NCBI GenBank assembly: GCA_945870145.1
Contig: CAMBQV010000003.1
Coordinates: forward strand, 1-46,499
DNA from: Akkermansia muciniphila
Lineage (GTDB): Bacteria; Verrucomicrobiota; Kiritimatiellia; RFP12; UBA1067
Length of the DNA: 46,499 nt
Direction of reading: 5' to 3'
Both the position numbers and the translations under genes were made by a program. Positions 7,261 through 16,007 of the stretch are shown here, piece after piece. The notes under the pieces were generated by a model, which did no database searches, was not told the origin of the DNA, and was given only the letters and a program-made list of their open reading frames with translations. Each line of letters opens with the position of its first letter. Position 1 is the stretch's first letter.

Positions 7261-9054
7261 TTAGACGATTTCAGCGAGAACATCACCTGCCTTGACAGTG
7301 TTGCCTTCCTTGGCAACGAAACGGACGGTCCCCGCTTGAGGGGTTTTAATCGCCATCTCCATCTTCAACGCTTCCATGGTGCAGATGGGCTGATCCTTCT
7401 CGACCCGCGTCCCCTCGGGAACAGAGAGCGAAAGAATCTTGCCGGGCATCGGTGCAAGCACCTTCGCGGCCGTGGCATTAGCCGGGGTGGCGGCGGCGGC
7501 AGTTCCTGCCGTTGCGGGTGAATGGACCTTCGAAACATTGATCTTGAAGGGACTGCCATTCACATGCAGATGGACATTGCCATCCGCATCCGAGAGACGG
7601 CTGACCTGATGTTCGACGCCATCCACCATCACCAGGTAATGCTTATGCTCTTTGTCTGCGGCTGGAGCGGCGACTTCTGCCTTGGGAGCTTCGATCTTGA
7701 CCGGACCATTCGGACGCGTCTTGAAGAATCCAAGCGCGACCTGCGGGAACATCGCGTAGGTCAGGACATCCTCGCGCGTCACGGTGGCAACGCCCATCTT
7801 CTGGCGCAGCTCCTCTTCAAGCTTATGAAATTCATTCGGGATCAGGTCGGCCGGACGGCAGGTGACGGCCTCCTTGATATTCAGTTCCTTCAAGGCGCGC
7901 GCCACGAGATCGGCGTTCGGCTTGGCAGGTGTCTTGCCATAGTTGCCGGCGAGGAGGTTCTTGGACTCATTGCTGAGCTGTGCATAACGTCCGAAGAGAA
8001 CATTCAAGACCGCCTGCGTTCCCGTGATCTGGCTGGTAGGGGTGACAAGCGGGGGATATCCGAAGTCCTTCTGGACGATGGAAATCTCTTCTAATACCGC
8101 ATCCAGCTTATCCAGTGCGTTCTGCTCTTTCAACTGGCTTTCGAGATTCGAGAGCATGCCACCAGGGACTTGGGCAACCAGAATGCGCGGATCAGCGCCC
8201 ACGAAGGAGGATTCAAAAGCTTTGTATTTTTTGCGGACCTCGCGGAAGTAGGCGGAAACTTCGACCAGTGATTTCAGATCGAGGCCGGTATCATATTCGG
8301 TGCCCGCCAGGATCTCAATGAGCGTCTCGGTCGGCGAGTGGCTGGTGCCCATCGCCATAGAGGCGATCGCGGTATCAATACCGTCAGCACCTGCTTCAAT
8401 CGCCTTGACCAGCGTGGCCACGGACATTCCAGTGGTGGCATGGGAGTGAATCTGGATCGGCAGATCAACGGCCTTCTTCAACGCCTTCACAAGTGTGTAG
8501 GCATCGTAGGGCTTGAGCAGTCCGGCCATGTCCTTGATGCAGATCGAATCAGCGCCCATGGTTTGAAGCTCGCGCGCCAAAGAGACAAAGGAGTCAATGG
8601 AATGAACAGGGCTGGTCGCATAGCTCAAGGTCGCTTGAGCATGCTTACCTGCCTTTTTGACCGCCTTGAAGGAGGTCTGCATGTTCCGCGCATCATTCAA
8701 CGCATCAAAGACACGGAAGACATCCACGCCATTGGCGGCGGCGCGTTCGACAAAGGCTTCCACTACGTCGTCGCCATAGTGACGGTAACCCAGCAGGTTT
8801 TGTCCACGCAGGAGCATCTGCATGGGCGTATTGGGCATCGCGGCCTTGAGGGCGCGGATACGCTCCCACGGATCTTCATTCAGGAAACGAATACAGGAAT
8901 CAAAGGTGGCGCCGCCCCAGGTCTCCAGGGACCAGAAGCCCGCGCGGTCCATGGGCTTTGCGACGGGAAGCATATCCGATGTGAGCATACGGGTTGCGAA
9001 GAGCGACTGATGCGCATCGCGGAGGGTGAGGTCAGTGATTTTTATTTTTGCCAT
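7261..9054 (-). CDS. oadA: oxaloacetate decarboxylase alpha subunit (carboxyltransferase plus biotin domain)
   Basis: A 597-residue soluble subunit that moves CO2 from oxaloacetate to biotin. An N-terminal HMGL-like TIM barrel begins ITDLTLRDAHQSL and includes RGQNLLGYRHY, the metal ligands in HSHATTGM and the Lys in SICIKDMAG. A conserved carboxylase domain follows (PGGMLSNLESQL), then an Ala/Pro-rich linker (about 505-530) and a biotinyl domain with Lys564 in MEALKMEM (Met is usual where Leu stands). Pyruvate carboxylase subunit B has the same layout, but the adjacent beta and gamma genes indicate the Na+ pump. AAAGGAG overlapping the stop of oadG supports the start. Biotinylation requires BirA from elsewhere. 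Confidence 0.95.
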   Translation of the reverse strand: MAKIKITDLTLRDAHQSLFATRMLTSDMLPVAKPMDRAGFWSLETWGGATFDSCIRFLNEDPWERIRALKAAMPNTPMQMLLRGQNLLGYRHYGDDVVEAFVERAAANGVDVFRVFDALNDARNMQTSFKAVKKAGKHAQATLSYATSPVHSIDSFVSLARELQTMGADSICIKDMAGLLKPYDAYTLVKALKKAVDLPIQIHSHATTGMSVATLVKAIEAGADGIDTAIASMAMGTSHSPTETLIEILAGTEYDTGLDLKSLVEVSAYFREVRKKYKAFESSFVGADPRILVAQVPGGMLSNLESQLKEQNALDKLDAVLEEISIVQKDFGYPPLVTPTSQITGTQAVLNVLFGRYAQLSNESKNLLAGNYGKTPAKPNADLVARALKELNIKEAVTCRPADLIPNEFHKLEEELRQKMGVATVTREDVLTYAMFPQVALGFFKTRPNGPVKIEAPKAEVAAPAADKEHKHYLVMVDGVEHQVSRLSDADGNVHLHVNGSPFKINVSKVHSPATAGTAAAATPANATAAKVLAPMPGKILSLSVPEGTRVEKDQPICTMEALKMEMAIKTPQAGTVRFVAKEGNTVKAGDVLAEIV

Positions 9055-9068
9055 AACGAGGGCTCCTT

Positions 9069-9296
9069 TTACTTTTTCTCGGTGAAGGTGTGGGTGGCGA
9101 CAGCGATGGCCGCGGCAACACGTCTGCGATGAACACCGTCATCGGCTGTCGCAGCGCTAGCCTTAGCCAACTTCGCCTCATACTGACGGACGAAATAAGC
9201 GATGACGTTCATGCACTGGATGACCACGAAAAGAAAGAAAAACACCAGCGACATACCCACCACCATGATGGTAAAAGTCTCTCTGAAAAGCTCCAT
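9069..9296 (-). CDS. oadG: oxaloacetate decarboxylase gamma-type small membrane subunit
   Basis: A 75-residue protein with one N-terminal membrane helix (about 8-28: IMVVGMSLVFFFLFVV) and a charged cytoplasmic tail, the layout of OadG, which anchors the alpha to the beta subunit and helps assembly. The pattern GMSLVFFFL is typical. Its position directly before oadA is as expected. The track starts at an upstream ATG (9323), but a perfect AGGAGG at 9302-9307 lies 5 bp before ATG 9296, which I take as the start. Sequence conservation in this family is low, so position and topology carry the call. Confidence 0.85.
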   Translation of the reverse strand: MELFRETFTIMVVGMSLVFFFLFVVIQCMNVIAYFVRQYEAKLAKASAATADDGVHRRRVAAAIAVATHTFTEKK

Positions 9297-9325
9297 GTGC
9301 GCCTCCTGTAAAAAGTTGTCCATGC

Positions 9326-9354
9326 AGTATACCCAAGGATCGTATAGCGTTCAA
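9326..9354 (-). promoter_or_regulatory. sigma70-type promoter of the oad operon
   Basis: Reading the minus strand: TTGAAC, a 17-bp spacer and TATACT. Transcription would start near 9319, leaving a leader of about 23 nt with AGGAGG before oadG. Confidence 0.65.
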
Positions 9355-9507
9355 GCCGAATCACCTAGGAGAAAACCGAAATATAAACTTTCTCAACGAT
9401 AGGCCATCTGCGGAACTCCGCGCTGAACTCGTTCACTTTATCCTGTCCTGTCAGAGGCTATTTTGTTATACTTTGCGGTCATTATAACCCATGAGGAGTG
9501 GCACCGC

Positions 9508-10758
9508 ATGAAAGAAATCTTTGTTCACGCTCAAAAAGATCATATCTTGTCTCTCTGCACAGCATCCCCGATTCAGGCCCTCTCGGAACTTATTTGGAAT
9601 TCTCTGGATGCGGATGCGTTCGATGTAAAGGTGGATGTCATCCAAAACCCACTGGGGGGTATCGACGCGATCCGAGTCTCGGATGATGGCACCGGTATCA
9701 ACGCCCTAGAGGCGGATAGCGCTTTTGGAAACCTGGGTGGCTCTTGGAAGCGGGATGCCACCAAAACATTGATCTCTGGACGCGTTTTACATGGACGCAA
9801 GGGCCGTGGACGTTTTAAAGCTTTTTCGCTGGGAAACCATGTTGAATGGCGGACCACCATGCAGACGGCGTCGGGTCTTCGCTCGTTTACGCTCGCGGGT
9901 GAAGCTGAAAATCCCGGTCACTTTACCTTAACGGATGTCGCCGTGCCTGGGCCCGCCACGGGAACTGAGATCATCGTGGCACATATCGAGAATCCGATCG
10001 CGTCGCTCTTGGATGCCACGTGGGTCGTACAACAACTAGCCTCTAATTTTGCACTCTATCTGAAGGCCTATCCAAATGTCCGCATCTACTTCCAGGGTCT
10101 TCTAGTCAACCCAATCATTGTTCAGCGCGCTAACAATACCTATCACCTGAAGGCCTCTGATGGTTCCCGCGCAGAGTTACAGGTGATCGAATGGAAGACG
10201 CGCCAGAGCAGAAGCAAGATCGTCTTTTGTAATGGAAACGGCTTTGCCCTCCATGAGGTTGACGCTGCTGTGCGCACCGGAAGCGGCTTTAACTATACAG
10301 CTTATCTGGTCTCAGACCGCTTTGTCCCCTTGCACGAAGAGAATCTCTTGGTTCTCGAAGAGTTACACCCCGAAGTTAAGGCCTTCTTAGATGCGACACG
10401 CGAGACGTTGCGTAGCCACTTCCGTGAACGCCGCGAGGCATTGACTGTCGAAATGCTCCAACAATGGCAGTCAGACAACATTTACCCCTACACTGGACAA
10501 GCCACCACTGAGGAACAGGTCGCTGCAAGAATGCGCTTCGAGTCGTGCGCGTTGGCGTTTAGATCCTATTCGGATAACTTTGACACGCTCTCGGTCATCG
10601 AAAAGAAGTTCATCTTTAAGCTGATGCAGGAGATGTTGGACACTCGGCCAGAAGCAACCGTCACGATGCTAGGCGACACCTTGGGACTTCCACAAAAGAC
10701 ACGCAAGGAGCTCATGAAGCTTGTCACGCCTCAGAAGGTCAAAAGCAAGAAAGAGTAG
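9508..10758 (+). CDS. stand-alone GHKL (Hsp90/MutL/MORC-type) ATPase
   Basis: A 416-residue cytosolic protein with a clear N-terminal Bergerat fold: motif I ELIWNSLDADA (28-38) with Glu28 and Asn31 for Mg-ATP, motif II VSDDGTGI (57-64), and the lid motif GRKGRGRFK (96-104). Residues about 170-300 read as a transducer-like domain, and the C-terminal 130 residues are helical and unrecognised. It lacks a histidine-kinase DHp domain and a MutL-type endonuclease motif. The lid pattern is closest to MORC and the bacterial MORC-like families found near DNA-modification or conflict genes. AGGAG at 9494-9498 fixes the start at ATG 9508, not the track's 9463; TATACT at 9467-9472 may be the -10. It leads a three-gene set with the next two genes. 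Confidence 0.85.
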   Translation: MKEIFVHAQKDHILSLCTASPIQALSELIWNSLDADAFDVKVDVIQNPLGGIDAIRVSDDGTGINALEADSAFGNLGGSWKRDATKTLISGRVLHGRKGRGRFKAFSLGNHVEWRTTMQTASGLRSFTLAGEAENPGHFTLTDVAVPGPATGTEIIVAHIENPIASLLDATWVVQQLASNFALYLKAYPNVRIYFQGLLVNPIIVQRANNTYHLKASDGSRAELQVIEWKTRQSRSKIVFCNGNGFALHEVDAAVRTGSGFNYTAYLVSDRFVPLHEENLLVLEELHPEVKAFLDATRETLRSHFRERREALTVEMLQQWQSDNIYPYTGQATTEEQVAARMRFESCALAFRSYSDNFDTLSVIEKKFIFKLMQEMLDTRPEATVTMLGDTLGLPQKTRKELMKLVTPQKVKSKKE

Positions 10759-10764
10759 CGTGTT

Positions 10765-11217
10765 GTGAAGATTTCCCCCCGCCACCTTTTGCCAGATTTC
10801 ATCAAAGTCGCCGTCGCGCTCGTCATTATCCTGCTAGCACTGGCTATTCTGTTGAAACCGCCCCTCTTGAAGAGCGACTTTCCGCGTGTTTCTTATACTT
10901 TTAATGGTAATACCTATACCAACGCGGTCTTGTATCGTCCGCTTGCGATGCCCACGCGGTACTACATTGAACTGCCGGAGACACTGGCTGGACGTTATCG
11001 CTGTTTTGCCGTGGATCGCCGGCGCGAGGTCGCTGCGCTCATGACCAATGAGCTGGCTCATACCTTCTTCGGATTGCCCGCTGTCAAGAGAGGGGAACCC
11101 CTGGGTATGGATCTGGAATTCCGCCATCTGGACGATTCCGTTTGGAACGTCGCTTTCCTGCCAGAGACCATTCTGTTCTCTAACGCCGTCCTGTCGGTCC
11201 GATTGGATATCAAATGA
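10765..11217 (+). CDS. membrane-anchored protein of unknown function
   Basis: A 150-residue protein with one N-terminal membrane helix (about 12-32, VAVALVIILLALAILL) and an extracytoplasmic beta-rich domain of about 115 residues. I recognise no family. The GTG start lies 6 bp after the GHKL ATPase stop, and its own TGA overlaps the ATG of the prenyltransferase, so the three are almost certainly one transcript. An alternative GTG lies 5 bp upstream in another frame and is not used. Confidence 0.65.
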   Translation: MKISPRHLLPDFIKVAVALVIILLALAILLKPPLLKSDFPRVSYTFNGNTYTNAVLYRPLAMPTRYYIELPETLAGRYRCFAVDRRREVAALMTNELAHTFFGLPAVKRGEPLGMDLEFRHLDDSVWNVAFLPETILFSNAVLSVRLDIK

Positions 11218-12143
11218 AGACACTTCGCCCATGGTTTCGCCTCGTGAGGCTTCCGAACCTCTTGACGGTTCCTGGGGATTCGATCGCTGGTTTTATGTTA
11301 GCGACCTTCGGACGGATGGAGCATATTCAAATGGGACCGCTCTTGTTCGCTATGGGTGCCGCGCTCTTTCTCTATCTCTTTGGCCTGATCGTAAATGATA
11401 TTGTTGACCTGGAGACCGACCGGACGGAACGGCCGGATCGGCCCCTGCCTGCAGGTGAGATCACCCTGCCGCAGGCGCGTATGGCTGCGATTGCCATGGC
11501 CCTGTCCGGCCTGAATGTCGCGCTCTTGGCAGGAAAATCCGCCTTGATCGTGGCCGGAATCCTCTCAGGCGCGATTCTGCTCTACAACGGAAAGCTCAAG
11601 AACGTTCCAGGGGTAGGGGCTCTGATCATGGGCAGTTGCCGGGGCCTGAGCGTGCTCCTCGGGGTGGCGGCCGCGCGTCCGGAGTGGTTTTTGTCGCTTC
11701 CCTCCACCTGTATAATCTGGCCCTCAATGCTTGCCCCGCTCATCGTGGCCCTTTATGTGGCGGCCTTTACGGCACTTGCAAGACGCGAAACCGAGCGTGA
11801 AAAGCCGATGGGGCCTCTGCGCTGGATACCCATGATTGTTCTGCTGCTTGGACTCCCCTGCCTTCTGATCATGGTCACGGCAATTGGGCTGACGACGGGG
11901 GTAGGACCCACAATCTTTGTCTTTATCTTCTGCATGGCGGTGATGCGTGCCTGGCTACTGGGGGGGCCGCTCTACCGTATTCAAGAGATGCCCTTAATTA
12001 TCGGAGGTTTTATTCGCAACCTGTTACTGGTTCAGGCCGCGCTCTGTGTGGCCTGCGGAACTGCTGGTCTCCTGCCGGCTGTGACGCTGGTCCTGCTCTT
12101 CGCCGTCTTCCCGCGCATTGCCAAGGCGTATTACAGCAGTTGA
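11214..12143 (+). CDS. UbiA-family membrane prenyltransferase
   Basis: A 309-residue membrane protein with about eight or nine helices. The first Asp-rich motif is intact in VNDIVDLETDRTERP (about 61-75), followed by RPLPAGEIT, both hallmarks of UbiA enzymes that bind the diphosphate through Mg2+. After YNGKLKNVPGVGALIMGSCR the usual second Asp-rich motif is not visible; instead the corresponding loop reads ALARRETEREKP. This is reminiscent of EboC-like UbiA relatives. The acceptor is unknown; quinone, lipid or other isoprenoid synthesis are all possible. Start codon and preceding stop overlap as ATGA. Confidence 0.85.
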   Translation: MKTLRPWFRLVRLPNLLTVPGDSIAGFMLATFGRMEHIQMGPLLFAMGAALFLYLFGLIVNDIVDLETDRTERPDRPLPAGEITLPQARMAAIAMALSGLNVALLAGKSALIVAGILSGAILLYNGKLKNVPGVGALIMGSCRGLSVLLGVAAARPEWFLSLPSTCIIWPSMLAPLIVALYVAAFTALARRETEREKPMGPLRWIPMIVLLLGLPCLLIMVTAIGLTTGVGPTIFVFIFCMAVMRAWLLGGPLYRIQEMPLIIGGFIRNLLLVQAALCVACGTAGLLPAVTLVLLFAVFPRIAKAYYSS

Positions 12144-12160
12144 GGAAGCGGGATGATTCC

Positions 12161-12221
12161 CTGGGAGAATAGGCATCTTGCCTGTTTATTTCATGCACAG
12201 GCGGGACGCCTGTGCTCCCAG
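12161..12221. repeat. palindromic doublet with outer inverted arms
   Basis: Outer arms CTGGGAG and CTCCCAG enclose two palindromes: AGGC-ATCTT-GCCT and GCACAGGCG-GGA-CGCCTGTGC. One hairpin has a pyrimidine loop and the other a purine loop, i.e. inverted copies. The same architecture recurs at 34581-34632 and 42251-42308. Confidence 0.6.
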
Positions 12222-12289
12222 TGTGACCAACCCTCCCTTTTTAACCACATCCGTGCGTCCACGGAGTGGGCGCACGAAACGAGTTTCGT

Positions 12290-12319
12290 TTGCGAAACGT
12301 CTAGCGAGTGTGCTATTAT
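12290..12319 (+). promoter_or_regulatory. possible pheT promoter
   Basis: TTGCGA, 18 bp, TATTAT, about 38 bp before the pheT ATG. It follows a small inverted repeat (CGAAAC/GTTTCG). It is moderate in quality. Confidence 0.4.
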
Positions 12320-12357
12320 TTTTAAACATTTTTTGAAGCGCAAGGAAGTGACCCTTT

Positions 12358-14775
12358 ATGAAAGTACCTATCAGCTGGTTAAACGAGTATGTGGATGTCT
12401 CTGATCTCTCTGTAAAAGATTTGGCCGACCGGCTGACCTTTTCAGGCGTTGAAGTGGAGGGCATCGAGGAGGTCGGAGCCCTATTGGATGACAACTTTGT
12501 CGTCGGTGAGATCCTGACGTGCGACCACCATCCGAACTCGGACCATCTGCATATCTGCAGCGTCTCGGACGGCGCGCAAACCTTGCAGATCGTCTGTGGT
12601 GCGCCCAATGCCGCTGCTGGACTCAAGGTGCCGCTGGCCAAGGTCGGAGCTGTTGTCCCGGAGGGGGGCTTTAAAATTAAGCAAGCGAAACTGCGCGGTG
12701 TGGAGTCTTTCGGTATGCTCTGCTCGCAGCGCGAACTGAAGCTCTCGTCCGAACATGGTGGCTTGATGGTTCTCGATCCTGCGCTCAAGACCGGCATGCC
12801 GATGCGCGATGTGTTGCCGAAACCCGAGGTGGTCCTAGACTTGGAGATCACCTGGAATCGTCCGGATTGTCTCTCAATCATCGGTATTGCCCGTGAATTT
12901 GCAGCGCTCCTGAAACGTCCGCTCAAGACACCAGCCATTGATTTTGTCGAAACCAGCGAGCCGGTCGAGAAATTTGCAAAGGTCATTGTGAAGGACACGG
13001 CCAAGTGTCCGCGGTATACGGCGCGTGTAATGACCGACGTGAAGGATGGCGCGTCGCCCGAGTGGATGAAACGGCGGCTTGAGCTATGCGGGGTTCGCGC
13101 GATCAGCCTGACCGTGGACGTCACCAATTACGTGATGCTTGAAATGGGCCAGCCCCTCCATGCCTTTGACTTCCGCAAACTTGCGGAAAACACGATTGTG
13201 GTCCGTTGCGCTGACGCGGGCGAAAAGATGAAGACCCTGGATGGCCTTGAGCGTACCTTAGACAACTCCATGCTTGTGATTGCAGATGCGAAGACGCCCA
13301 ATGCCATCGCGGGTGTCATGGGCGGCGCGGAGAGCGAAATCGCAGTCGGCACAGAGTCCGTGCTGCTGGAGAGCGCCCTCTTTGACTGCGCCTCGACCAA
13401 GTGGACGTCGACCAAGCTGGGGCTATCCAGCGAATCGTCACGCCGTTTCGAACGTGGCGTGGATCCTGACCTCGCGGACCTCGCCAGCCGTCGCGCAACG
13501 CACCTGCTGGCGAAATATGGCGAAGCCAAAGTCGCCAAGGGACTGATCGATTGCGATGCGCGCAATTTTAAGCACGCTGAGGTGGCGCTCCGCTTCAAGC
13601 GCGCCAATGACGTCATCGGTGTCGAGCTGACCCAAGAAGAGATGCTGATCCTATTGACCTCGCTCGGGCTCAGTGTCATTTCAAAAGAGGTGGATTCGGC
13701 GCGTTTTAAAATTCCCTCCTGGCGTTTGGATTTAACCTTGGAGGCGGATCTGATCGAGGAGATTGCGCGGTTGCATGGACTCGATTCAATCCCGGACCGG
13801 ATGCCGCGCTCAACCGCGATTTCCACCTTGAATGACGGCCCCTTCTATTTGCGCGCAAACTGCCGTCAGGCCCTGCTGGGCATGGGCTTTTCAGAGGGGA
13901 TGCACTACAGCTTCCTCGCAGCGCAAGAGCTGGACATGTTTGACAAGCGCAACGCCAAGGGGCGGGCCGTATTGCCCAATCCCGTCAGCGCTGACTATGG
14001 CGTCTTGCGCGACTCCCTGCTGCCCCAGTTGGTGGCTTCATTGGGACGCAATGCCGCGCGTCAAGTAGAGAAGGCCGGACTTTTTGAGATGGGGCGGGTC
14101 TTCTTCCTCGACGAAGCAGGCCAGCCAAAGGAGGAGGAGCGCGTCTCGCTCGGGCTGATGGGACCTTTTGGGCGTTCAGCGATTGATAGCCGCAGAGTGG
14201 TCTCCAACGAGGAGGCCATGCTGTGGCTAAAAGGCACCATCGAGAATCTTGTGGCCGTGCTTCATGCCGGCAAACTGGACTTCACACCTGTACAGCACCC
14301 TGGCATGGATTCGGGTTGCGCCCTTGAGATCTCGCTCAACAAGAGCGTGATAGGAGTCATGGGTGCGGTCTCAACAACCCTGCGTCATCAATGGCGCATG
14401 ACAACCGCAATGGTCGTGGCTGAACTCAAGCTAGCGCCGCTGCTCGCCGGAACGCCGACAGGCGGAGCGATCAAGCCGATTCCCCAATTTCCGGCAGTCC
14501 ATCGTGACATCGCCTTTGTGGCAACGTCGACACTCGCCCATGCGGACGTGCTCACGACCATCCGGAAGGCCGGACCTGCGGAGCTTACCGCTATCTCGCT
14601 CTTTGACATCTTCCAGTCCAAGGAGATGGCCAAAGAGGGAAAACGAAGTCTTGCCTATTCATTGGAGTTCCGTTCTCCGGATAAGACGCTCACCGATGAA
14701 GTCGTCAACGCAGCTTTCACCAAAATCATTGCCGCGCTCAAGAGCGAGCTGAAGGTCGAAGTCCGCGAAGCGTAA
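12358..14775 (+). CDS. pheT: phenylalanine-tRNA ligase beta subunit
   Basis: An 805-residue protein, the normal length for PheT, which with PheS forms the (alpha-beta)2 ligase that charges tRNA-Phe. Domains in order: B1 start MKVPISWLNEYVD, the EMAP/OB tRNA-binding domain (about 40-150, with HPNSDHLHIC), the B3/B4 editing domain (about 210-385), B5 (about 405-475), the catalytic-like core (about 480-680) and the C-terminal FDX-ACB anticodon-binding domain beginning near PIPQFPAVHRDIAFV. AAGGAAG lies 10 bp before the ATG. pheS is not adjacent, which is unusual since the two are often an operon. It converges with the ABC permease gene, 5 bp between stops. Confidence 0.96.
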   Translation: MKVPISWLNEYVDVSDLSVKDLADRLTFSGVEVEGIEEVGALLDDNFVVGEILTCDHHPNSDHLHICSVSDGAQTLQIVCGAPNAAAGLKVPLAKVGAVVPEGGFKIKQAKLRGVESFGMLCSQRELKLSSEHGGLMVLDPALKTGMPMRDVLPKPEVVLDLEITWNRPDCLSIIGIAREFAALLKRPLKTPAIDFVETSEPVEKFAKVIVKDTAKCPRYTARVMTDVKDGASPEWMKRRLELCGVRAISLTVDVTNYVMLEMGQPLHAFDFRKLAENTIVVRCADAGEKMKTLDGLERTLDNSMLVIADAKTPNAIAGVMGGAESEIAVGTESVLLESALFDCASTKWTSTKLGLSSESSRRFERGVDPDLADLASRRATHLLAKYGEAKVAKGLIDCDARNFKHAEVALRFKRANDVIGVELTQEEMLILLTSLGLSVISKEVDSARFKIPSWRLDLTLEADLIEEIARLHGLDSIPDRMPRSTAISTLNDGPFYLRANCRQALLGMGFSEGMHYSFLAAQELDMFDKRNAKGRAVLPNPVSADYGVLRDSLLPQLVASLGRNAARQVEKAGLFEMGRVFFLDEAGQPKEEERVSLGLMGPFGRSAIDSRRVVSNEEAMLWLKGTIENLVAVLHAGKLDFTPVQHPGMDSGCALEISLNKSVIGVMGAVSTTLRHQWRMTTAMVVAELKLAPLLAGTPTGGAIKPIPQFPAVHRDIAFVATSTLAHADVLTTIRKAGPAELTAISLFDIFQSKEMAKEGKRSLAYSLEFRSPDKTLTDEVVNAAFTKIIAALKSELKVEVREA

Positions 14776-14780
14776 GCGCC

Positions 14781-16007
14781 TTACTCGTACCGCAGACAAT
14801 CAATCGGATTGAGGCGGGAGGCGCGGAGGGCTGGATAGAAGCCGAAGAAGATCCCGACAAAGGCGCTAAACCCAAAAGAGATGACCACTGAGATCGGTGT
14901 CACATAGATGGGCCATTTGTTGAGATCCCCCACGGTATAAGCTCCTCCCACACCGAGGAGAATACCGAGAACACCCCCGAGCGTCGAGAGCACTGCGGCC
15001 TCGGTCAGGAATTGGAGCAAAATCGCGACAGGTGCGGCGCCAATGGCCATGCGTAAGCCGATTTCACGCGTACGCTCTGTCACGGAGACGAGCATGATGT
15101 TCATGATGCCGATCCCGCCGACCAGCAAGGAGATCGAGGCAACGACTGCCATCAGAATTGTCATCATGGAGGAGACGCTGGTGAGCATGTCGGATATCTC
15201 CGTCATGTCAATGATGGTAAAGTCATCCTCCACGGTTGGACCCAGGCGATGCCGTTGGCGAAGTAAGTCAGACATCGCGCGTTTAGCCTCGGCCATCTGA
15301 CCCATGTCGTAGATACTGAAGAGCAACTGGTCAACATTGTTGAAGGACCCGCGCCGTAAAACACGCTTCACGGTCGTCAACGGCATGATGATAATGTCAT
15401 CCTGATCCTGTCCCATGGAAGTCGTTCCCTTTTTGGACAGGACCCCCAACACCTTAAACGGTATATTCCGAACACGAAACGTCTCGCCGATCGGATCTTG
15501 TCCGTTAAAGAGGCTATCCACAATGGTCTGGCCCACGACACAGACGCGTGCGCCTGCACGCAAATCAGCATCCGTGAAGAAGACTCCAGAGGCCACATCC
15601 CATTTGCGGACTGCGACAAAGGTGGGTGTGACACCTTGAATCTGGGTGGCCCAGTTGTTTTCCTGATAGATGGCTTGTCCTCCGCTACGTACCAGCGGTG
15701 TATAGGCCTTAATCAACTCCGGATAGTCGCGGCTCATGGCCTCGCCATCTTCGCTCATGAGGGTCTGGAAACCCCCGGAGCCGCCATGTACGCCACCCTT
15801 CTTCATGCTGCCGCCAAAGACGATAAGCATATTGTCACCCATGGAGCTAATCTGCGCCTTCATGCTGGTGGAGGCGCCCTCGCCGATGGCCACGACCGCG
15901 ATCACCGCCGCGATGCCGACAATAATGCCCAGGGCGGTCAAGATCGAGCGTACTTTATTGCGCAACAGGGCACGCAGTGCCACTTTAAAAATCATCATGC
16001 CGTTCAT
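14781..16007 (-). CDS. MacB-type ABC transporter permease
   Basis: A 408-residue inner-membrane protein with the type VII (MacB/LolCE/FtsX-like) layout: an N-terminal helix (about 20-42), a large periplasmic MacB_PCD domain (about 45-265) and a C-terminal FtsX domain with three helices (about 285-395) containing SVTERTREIGLRMAIGA. The family transmits cytoplasmic ATP hydrolysis to the periplasm to push substrates through a MacA-TolC-type conduit. The ATG overlaps the ATPase stop as ATGA. Unlike E. coli MacB, the ATPase is encoded separately. Substrate (macrolide, peptide, siderophore, lipid) cannot be deduced. Confidence 0.93.
   Translation of the reverse strand: MNGMMIFKVALRALLRNKVRSILTALGIIVGIAAVIAVVAIGEGASTSMKAQISSMGDNMLIVFGGSMKKGGVHGGSGGFQTLMSEDGEAMSRDYPELIKAYTPLVRSGGQAIYQENNWATQIQGVTPTFVAVRKWDVASGVFFTDADLRAGARVCVVGQTIVDSLFNGQDPIGETFRVRNIPFKVLGVLSKKGTTSMGQDQDDIIIMPLTTVKRVLRRGSFNNVDQLLFSIYDMGQMAEAKRAMSDLLRQRHRLGPTVEDDFTIIDMTEISDMLTSVSSMMTILMAVVASISLLVGGIGIMNIMLVSVTERTREIGLRMAIGAAPVAILLQFLTEAAVLSTLGGVLGILLGVGGAYTVGDLNKWPIYVTPISVVISFGFSAFVGIFFGFYPALRASRLNPIDCLRYE

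Noticed and set aside
8338-9132. 264-residue plus-strand ORF opposite oadA
   Set aside because: Antisense shadow; no start signal and no recognisable fold.
12186-13826. Two long minus-strand ORFs opposite pheT
   Set aside because: Ser/Arg-rich antisense shadows of a certain gene.
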